In this document: in pieces, positions 56,935 through 64,000 of the stretch
Position numbering within the stretch: position 1 is the first letter of the stretch
How the letters are laid out: the number at the start of each line of letters is the position of its first letter
Made by a program: the position numbers and the translations under genes
Origin: Limnanthes douglasii subsp. nivea
Lineage: Eukaryota; Streptophyta; Magnoliopsida; Brassicales; Limnanthaceae
Assembly: GCA_036936605.1 (NCBI GenBank)
Contig: JAUPFV010000005.1
Location: 154,071,195 to 154,135,194, forward strand
Direction of reading: 5' to 3'
Length of the DNA stretch: 64,000 nucleotides
Notes under the pieces: model-generated
The model's input: only the letters and a program-made list of their open reading frames with translations
The model's database searches: none
Told to the model about the DNA's origin: nothing

Positions 56935-57480
56935 AGTTACAATAAGATATGATTTTGGTTTATATATTAATAACAACATTTGTAATAGTTACAACCAAAT
57001 CATAATACTTATTAAAATGTAATAATAAAATTATAACCATATAATTTATAATATTTTAAAATTATAATATATGATTTTGATTTATAAAATAATAACAACA
57101 TTTATGATATTTATAATTAAATAATAACTATAATAATAATCAAAATGTAATAATAAAATTATAAGCATATATCGTATAATATTTTAAAATTATAATGTAT
57201 GATTTTGAGTTATAAACTAATAACGACCCTCACAATATTTATAATCAAATCATAAAAATAATAATAAAAATATAATAATAAAATTATAACCATACTTCTT
57301 ATAATATTTTAAAATTATAATATACAATTTTGACTTATAAAATAATAACAACATTTATAATATTAATAACCATATAATAATAATAATAATAATAATTAAA
57401 ATATAATAATAAAATTACAATCATACTTTTTATAATATTTTAAAGTTATCGTACATAATTTATATAATAATTAGTTTATA
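56935..57480. repeat. AT-rich tandem repeat, about 125-bp unit, four copies
   Basis: AATAATAAAATTAYAAYCAT recurs near 57022, 57151, 57274 and 57404 with TATAATATTTTAAARTTATA in each unit. Non-coding. Confidence 0.8.
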
Positions 57481-58200
57481 AAATTATATTTTTACTATCA
57501 AGTATAATGCAAAATTGATTAGTCGTGTTTGGTGTGTCATTATTATTAGTGTTTCTATGTGTACGTGTTTGACGTGTGCGTGTCCTTAGCACGTGTCTAG
57601 TGTGTCAAGAACTCTACATGTAGTTTGTGTGTCCGTGCCTGGTGTGCTGCGTGACTCGCGTATCATTTTTGCATGATCTCATTTAAGTTCTGACTTGATC
57701 CCATTTATTTCTCGCGTGTCATGATCCATTTATCACCCGTGCATAAAAAAAAAGTTAAGAATCCTTTACTTTTTAGAATACATAATATTTTTCTATCATT
57801 GAATCTATTATTCTTTCACCTAGTTTTTTAGATAAATAATTTTATATTTTTTTTCAAATAAGAATACATATAATCATACAAAAAATATAAGATTAATGAA
57901 TAAAAGTTATTTATAAAAATAGTTACGTAAAAGTTGGATTCAAATTATACGGTTTTTTTAGAAAATATTTTTTTATTAAAATAGTCTTAATTGGTAAAAA
58001 AATATTACAATTAGACGAAGAAATTGGTCAACATATATTTTGAACATTTTTCTATTCTTTGATTTTTTTATTGTATAAAATGCTAGTCAAAGATAGTTAA
58101 TTCAGAGAATTCCTTACCGATCTTTATTGCATGACATGCTTTTACTTTGATAGCTGGTCGAGTAGACCACAACTTAATCTCATTTGTTCCATGTTACATG
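57481..58200. other. No gene seen
   Basis: A GTGT-rich stretch at 57520-57700, otherwise AT-rich sequence without frames. Confidence 0.45.
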
Positions 58201-58640
58201 TACTCGTAATACTTATAAAATCTGTTAGCATTTGAGGTCATAGTTAACCTGCTTAGTGATTGTTAGTAACAAACATTAAAGAATTCTTAACCTTGGGTCA
58301 TAAATCATAATCCTAAGTCATCACTGATAGTTCTAGAAATATTTAGAACTCAGATTCGCTTAATTTGGTTATAAAAATGGATACATCGTTGTCTAGATAA
58401 AGAAAGATGAGATTCGTAGAGAGAGAAAGGTGTAAGAGTAATATTATATATTAAAAATGTACTTTCCCCAAAAAAAGGTACTTTTCTTATACAATGACAG
58501 TAGTGGGCCAATTTCATAAGTGGTCCCTCTAGACTATCTTTTTCTTATTTACACCCACACTTCTCATATTACAAATCAAGTCCTTATTATTTCTAGTTTT
58601 AGTAACACAAGTACATATAATCATATTACGCTGGTCGAAA
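58201..58640 (-). other. Possible 3' LTR of the gypsy element
   Basis: Lies where the 3' LTR would be if pol (62690-64000, minus) and the antisense ORF belong to one Tat-type element. On the minus strand a start-like TGTTACTAAAACTAG and a TATATAATATTA box are seen. No second LTR in the window, so unproven. Confidence 0.2.
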
Positions 58641-58693
58641 GTAACCTAGATATTTTCCGCCCTGATCAGTAGCCCCCTAGTCTTTATGAAAGA

Positions 58694-61600
58694 ATGAATG
58701 ACGACTATTCGACAACAGAGTCGGAAATCTCTGGAAGTTATTTTTCATCGGTGAAAATCAACTCATATAGATCCCGAGTGTCGGGTGATGTCAAATTTTT
58801 ATTAGTATTTTGTTATCAATATGGCCGGCCTTGTCGGTTTGATGATATTTCATTGATTAGAACTAGCTTATGGTCGGTATGGTTGATCTATGATCGGTTG
58901 CTACCGCTCCATCTCGAAAAGAGTGTTTCTGGGGCCTATTCTTGATGGGATTTGCACCCAACCTCTTCATTATTCTAGGCCTATTTTCTTAATGTAAAAA
59001 GAGTTCCCTTATGAGTATACACTTGTCCCCTAACTTTTTATCGCTTGTTAGTCAAGTTTTTGCCTCTTGGACTACCCGAGGCTTCAATGATGACTAGCTT
59101 CCTAGCCCTGCAAAACGTGTCAGGATCTTGACATGTGTCATTCAAATATTTGGAAGAACATCTACTTGTGGTATTAAAAAAAGCGACTTTTGAACTTCCC
59201 GAAGCCCCTTTTCGATGGCACACCTCCATAAAGAAAACCATTGAAGAAGTCATCTGTCTTTAAATACCTTCGTTTCTTCAATTTTCCTCTCAACACATTT
59301 TTAGAGAGAGAAAGTTTTCCTATCTCCTTGGCCTTTCTAGAGAGAAATTATCATATGTGTCTTCGTTTATAAAAAAACCTTGTTTCTAAAAAGAAGACCG
59401 ACCTCCCCTAAAGCCAATCTTCGGTGCCATCGACTATCTCAGTATCTTTGAAAGAGCTGCTGAATATAAAGCCGTTGGTCTAATTGATAATCTGTCGACC
59501 GTTCTCGTGAGTTCGAACCCCACTCGATTTTCCAACAGTTGTATAACCCCGTCGTCTAAACATAAATCTGAGGCGTATTCTTCACGTGCTAAAAATCAAT
59601 CCAACAAAAACGATATGCATAGACTTCCAATTAACCGACCCACTCCCCGGGCACTCCAACTTCTTTTGTTAAGAAACCCAATTCCAATTTTTTAGTTATA
59701 AGAGATTCCAGTGCTTCTTTATCATCTCCTGAGATGATCTAACTAACCCCTACCATCATAAGTTATGGAACCAATCACAATATCGCAGCTACAATTAAGG
59801 GTGTGGTACAAAGAGACGCTCAACGAAAAATGCTTGAGGAAGCTGCCTCTAAAAAGTAACCAGAAACAAATTTTGAACGTTCTCGTGTGAACAGTAGTTC
59901 CAGTTTTGTCGGTCCTACACCCGTTTCAGAAATACTGCCTATTCGTGACACCATCCCATCAAACGAACGAAAGAAAAAAGAAAAGGCTCTCGTTGCTCTC
60001 CCTTCAAAGGTTTCTTCTAAGGAAACCGCTACTAGACCACGTAAAGAGCCGGCCCCCTTTCTTCCTCATACAAAAAGTTCTAAGGAGGTCGGTCATAAGA
60101 AGAAATTACACGACATGGTCGTTCTCTTAGAGAAGTTTGGAAAATAGTTGATGGTATAGTTGGGAAAGATACCGACTATAGTGTGCGTGTGAAATCAACC
60201 GGCCCCAACATTGCTCAAAAAATCGTGAATCAACAACAAGTCACCCCGACCTCTGCTGCCCCATCATACATTCAAATTTCTCCCACTAAACTTGCAGATG
60301 AAATTATGAATGCCAATGAAAAAATAACCCAACGGGACGGTAAATGAGTCGCTACCGTGGAAGCTGGCACTATTACTCCTGCGATAACCGAAGAGCCCTT
60401 TCCACCTGAAATTGACGCAATAGTTACCGGTTACCACCATAGGTTACCTCGGGTTCATATTCACTCCATTTACAATGGTAAGAACTTGTATTACAATCCA
60501 GATGAGCAGCCCGGGCTCAAAGACATGTAAGGGATTCCTGAGGCGTGAATATTCGTTTCCCAACGCCTGGAGACCCCCATATCGATATGTCAAAAGGAGG
60601 TGGTTTTTTTACCGACTTGTTTAACTAGGGTATAAGGCTTCCTCTTGATCCCGATATTGTGTGAGATACTTTTAAGATATTAGGTATTTTCCCGACCCAA
60701 CTTACTCATAAAGCCTGGTATACACTAATGTCATGTAAAATGGCTTCCCACCTAACTGAATTAAAGTACCAATTTAGTCAACAACAACCTCTGGTGTTGA
60801 TATGACAAAATACTAAGTGGTGACTAGCTAAGGGTTCCTCCCGATGTTATTGATCTGGTTCAATGGATAGACGTTCCTGATGGAGATGTCTTTTTACCCA
60901 AGTAAAATCGGGCCCCTAGCAAGCGCGTCAAATCAGAAGAAAAATCCGACCAGGAGACCGATAATGAAGTGAAAGAGAAAGTCGTTGATAGTGAGATTCA
61001 GGAGTTTGTTGTTACCGAACCTGAAAAATACTGTTGTACTCAGTGATCCGACGGCTAGTGAAGGCAAATCCTCCCACAAAGAAGAAAACCAGAATAAAAT
61101 TTGTGGGGAAAATGAAAGAAAGTAGTTGTAATTGAAGAAGGGAATAAGAAATCCCGGGTAGCAAGAAAGAAAAAAACCCAAGTTGTAATAGAGATATCTG
61201 GAAAAGTTCTGATGGGAGAACAAATAATCATCACTGTGTTATTTGAACAATTCAGGAGGGGGGGGGGTCAAGGTGGATATTTCCGTTGGTGGATATGAGA
61301 AAGTTAATGATACCGAGGACAAATATCTTGTTTGTACAACGATGAAGTTAGACCATTTTACTTCATCGATAATCATTTCGATGTCGACGCTTCTGTGAGT
61401 GAATCATTTCTTCCCAAAACCAAATTGTCCCCACAAAGGGTTTGCCACAATCTTGTGAAAGAGCCGATCGTTATACCCGAGAATATTTCCCGTATTGACA
61501 TGCTGCCTGTAATTGTTTTTCAGCAAGGCCCAAGTGACTTCCCTCTTCAGAAGTCGAATACCATGACCAAAAAGTTGTACGACAAGGTCCTTTTTCTATC

Positions 61601-62210
61601 CTTAAAGGAAAGGATGGTGGTAGAACTTAACGAAGAATTATTAGAAGTAAAAAAGTGTTTGTCCAATGTAGAAGCGGAGCTCTCGAATTTCTACAAGTTA
61701 GAAAAAGAATCCAATGAGGAGATTGAGAAAGCTAACACCCCAGCTGCATCGGCTGAGACTACTCTTCAAACACTTCAGGGAAAAGAATCAGAATGACAAG
61801 TGGCTCAGTCTAATCAAGATCATATTAATCGATTTCCGCGTGACTCTTTATCAAAGGCTGAGGGTGATCAAGATAAAGTTGTGTAAATTTCAGCCGACCG
61901 ATTAATTCAGAATAAATTACTCCGTAAACAATTAGCTAAGACACCTACAGATTCCTCAGAGTTTCGGTCTATTATGGAAAAGAAGAATAAATAAGATAAA
62001 ATATTGTTTGCCACTAAGTGTAAAAAACTTATGAAGCAAGAGCTTGCCAATCCCAAAGTTTCTTACGTGTTGTTCTTCCATACCAAGTACCCTCAAATAA
62101 CATTATGATCGATGTAGAAAGATATTCCAGAAGAAGATCGCCCCGACGGGGTCGTTAGTGAGGATGAAATTGTTGGTAAAGATTCGTCTGAGGATCCATC
62201 AAATAGTTAG
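58694..62210 (+). pseudogene. Gypsy-type extra ORF (antisense to pol), broken
   Basis: Plus-strand pieces form one long decayed ORF. It starts MNDDYSTTESEISGSYFSSV and has LWSVWLIYDRLLPLHLEK and WDLHPTSSLF, like the 'putative gypsy type transposon' domain (PF04195 type). A Ser/Lys-rich linker follows (59880-60140). A conserved-looking segment at 60380-60900 covers VTGYHHRLPRVHIHSIYN and later pieces. Last is a coiled-coil segment (61330-61800: LFLSLKERMVVELNEELLEV, then KCLSNVEAELSNFYKLEKES). An acidic end follows (62120-62200). Many stops. Position and strand fit the extra antisense ORF known from Tat-lineage Ty3/gypsy elements, between pol and the 3' LTR. The domain call is from memory of the family and moderate. 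Confidence 0.5.
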
Positions 62211-62467
62211 ACTTATTTTGTTTGTAATCTTCCCCCTTTTCAACCTGTTATATTTTTTGTTGTCTCCCGAACTTGGTTGATGTTTTTGTAAACCATCTTG
62301 AAGCGTGTTTGCTCTGCTCCTCAAGGAACTTAAACTGTTGTATTTTTGTTATATTTCGAAGCTTATCATCATGGCCCCTGGTTAAAACACATGGTGTTTA
62401 TTTCATTATTTAGAGATCGAGAGTGATCAATTTTCGATGTTAAAAAAATGAAACAACCAATCATTAT

Positions 62468-62640
62468 TATGTAGATCAACTTAATAGTTGAGAAATATTT
62501 TAGGTTCAAATATGTAGATCAACTTAATAGTTGAAAAACCTTTTAGGTTCAAATATGTAAATCAACATAATAGTTGAAAAATATTTTAGGTTCGAATATG
62601 TATATCAACTTAATAGTTGAAAAACCTGTTAGATTGGCTT
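62468..62640. repeat. 43-bp tandem repeat, four copies
   Basis: Unit TATGTAGATCAACTTAATAG followed by TTGAAAAACCTTTTAGGTTCAAA, in exact 43-bp steps from 62468. It lies between the antisense ORF and the end of pol. Confidence 0.92.
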
Positions 62641-62689
62641 GCAGATGAAAATGTGCTGAAAAACATTGTTGAATTCTGTGAGATGAACT

Positions 62690-64000
62690 AAACACTCTCA
62701 TTTCCTTGCCATCAACTAGGGACCATTATCCATGGTTAACCTTTCTGGAATCCCATATCCGCAACAAATATTTGACCAAATGAACTTGACTACATCCTTG
62801 GCCTTTGTTCAGGACAACGGTTCGACTTCTACCCACTTGGAAAAATAGTTTACCGCAACGACTATAGTTTGCATTCCTTTGGTTGCCATTGGTAGCAGAC
62901 CTACCAAGTCTATTCCCTGCCTATGAAATGATAATCCCTCTGAAGTAGACTCTAATGGGTGGCTGGGATATGCAATGAATTTGAAAATCTTTGACAAGTA
63001 TCACATTTCTTCACTAGTTCGCTGGCATACACTGCTACCGTAGGCCAGTAAAAACCTAACAATAAAACTCTTCTGATTAGTGCTTTGAAACCACAATGAG
63101 CTGACCCCTCGCCATCATGAAGTTCAGACAAAATCATCTGTGACTCAACATGTCCCAAACATCTTAATAGTGGTCTGCATAGAATTCTTGTAGAGTAAGT
63201 CCCTTATTATCGTGAATCCTCGAGCCTTATTTTTTTACTTTCTTTGCTAACGCTTTATCCTCGGGAAAAACCCATTTTCCAAATAACTTCGAATGTTATT
63301 CCTCCAATCCATGCCATTGACTGTTGAAATTTGGCAAGCCGTTTTACGTCATTTTTCCAACTCTACTCGCTTGATGATCGATGAGAATTCTTGCGTTAAG
63401 ACCCATAGGTATTCCCCGACATATTCCATAGTTGCCAACGAATTGGGCACTTCATTTTTCACTCGACGTACGTACTCGCGAGAAACACCTCGGTACAAGA
63501 AGGTGTCCAACTGAATGTTTTAGAATTTCTCAAAACCTGGAAAAATAATGCGCATTTGTCAGAACACCTAGATATAAACCTATTTAGGGCTGTCAGACAC
63601 CCTGTCAAAATTTGGACTTCTTTCACATTCCTCGGTGGTGCCATGTTGCATAACGCATTCAATTGCACCAGATACGCTTCAATCCCATTTTCGCTGATTA
63701 TAAACCCTTAAAAACTTTCCAGATCACACACCAAAAGAGCATTTTTCTGGATTCAGCTTAAGATTTATTCTTTTTAAGTTGTCAAACGTCTCATCCAGGT
63801 TGGCAAAATGATCTTCATCTATGTAAACCTCAACATTCCGCCCGATCTGTTCCTTGAAAGTTTTGTTCACGAGCCTTTGATAAGTGGCACCAGTTTTTTT
63901 TAAACCAAAAGTCATAACTTTGTAACAATAAAGACCTCTTCCAGTTATGAAGGTTGTGCTTTCTTGGTCTCTTGGATTCAACTTTATCTGATTATAGCCT
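62690..64000 (-). pseudogene. Ty3/gypsy pol, RT to integrase, partial at window end
   Basis: Minus strand, running from beyond base 64000. RT (63981-63724) has GLYCYKVMTFGLKKTGATYQ, then RLVNKTFKEQIGRN and VYIDED in place of YVDDM. The RT/RNase H joint (63668-63459) has VQILTGCLTALNRFISR. The integrase zinc region (63158-62952) has LHDGEGSAHCGF, LLGFYWPTV and KKCDTCQRFSN. The integrase core (62930-62700) has GIDLVGLLPMATKG, VVAVNYFSKWVEVEPL and LTMDNGP. Stops and frameshifts break it. The order RT-RH-INT and the motifs fit the Tat/Athila side of Ty3/gypsy. The RT catalytic YxDD box is damaged. Confidence 0.82.

Noticed and set aside
59465..59535. tRNA-like A and B boxes (TGGTCTAATTGATA ... 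GTGAGTTCGAACCCCAC)
   Set aside because: The T-arm is convincing, but no acceptor or anticodon stem can be drawn, and the stretch lies inside the gypsy extra-ORF region.

Overview
The window looks like a repeat-rich intergenic stretch of a eudicot nuclear genome: strongly AT-rich, GT-AG introns of about 80-270 bp, TATA boxes, and nested plant transposons of nearly every class. The host species cannot be named from this sequence. The only clear host gene is a small bZIP transcription factor on the minus strand (5493-5951). Its 5' leader carries a 41-codon upstream ORF whose C-terminus matches the sucrose-control peptide of group S1 bZIP genes, with two short uORFs overlapping its two ends.

Left of that gene are decayed Ty3/gypsy (+) and Ty1/copia (-) polymerase remnants (about 0.6-2.7 kb) and an imperfect tandem repeat (4.2-4.7 kb). 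To its right is a 6.6-kb Mutator-like element (MULE-A, 6944-13562). A second, 11.3-kb copy of the same element type lies at 34807-46074 (MULE-B). Both carry a FAR1/SWIM-type transposase on the plus strand and a plant mobile domain (PMD, MAIN-like) gene on the minus strand facing it. Between these genes sits a small companion ORF family that I do not recognise. MULE-B also has an OTU-like protease module, which MULE-A has lost. Clusters of a near-palindrome, GTCGCATGCGAC, sit at three equivalent places in both copies.

Between the two copies are a ~1.2-kb tandemly duplicated copia RT fragment (18.2-20.7 kb) and a textbook MuDR-like element (24375-31829). That element has ~350-bp inverted repeats, a perfect 10-bp target duplication, a seven-exon mudrA-type gene with three lesions, and an intact two-exon gene for a GRF zinc-finger/membrane protein facing it. 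A related, shorter element (40785-42746) carries a captured piece of a plastid DnaJ gene. It sits inside MULE-B with its own perfect 10-bp target duplication.

From 47.6 to 54.3 kb there is a degenerate LINE, interrupted by a 1.2-kb foldback element (51837-53025, perfect 9-bp target duplication). A third long-TIR element lies at 54950-56759. The right end (58.7-64 kb) looks like a Tat-type Ty3/gypsy element on the minus strand whose pol runs off the window, with an antisense extra ORF downstream of pol. The bZIP, the PMD gene of MULE-B and the GRF gene look open; essentially all other coding sequence is broken.
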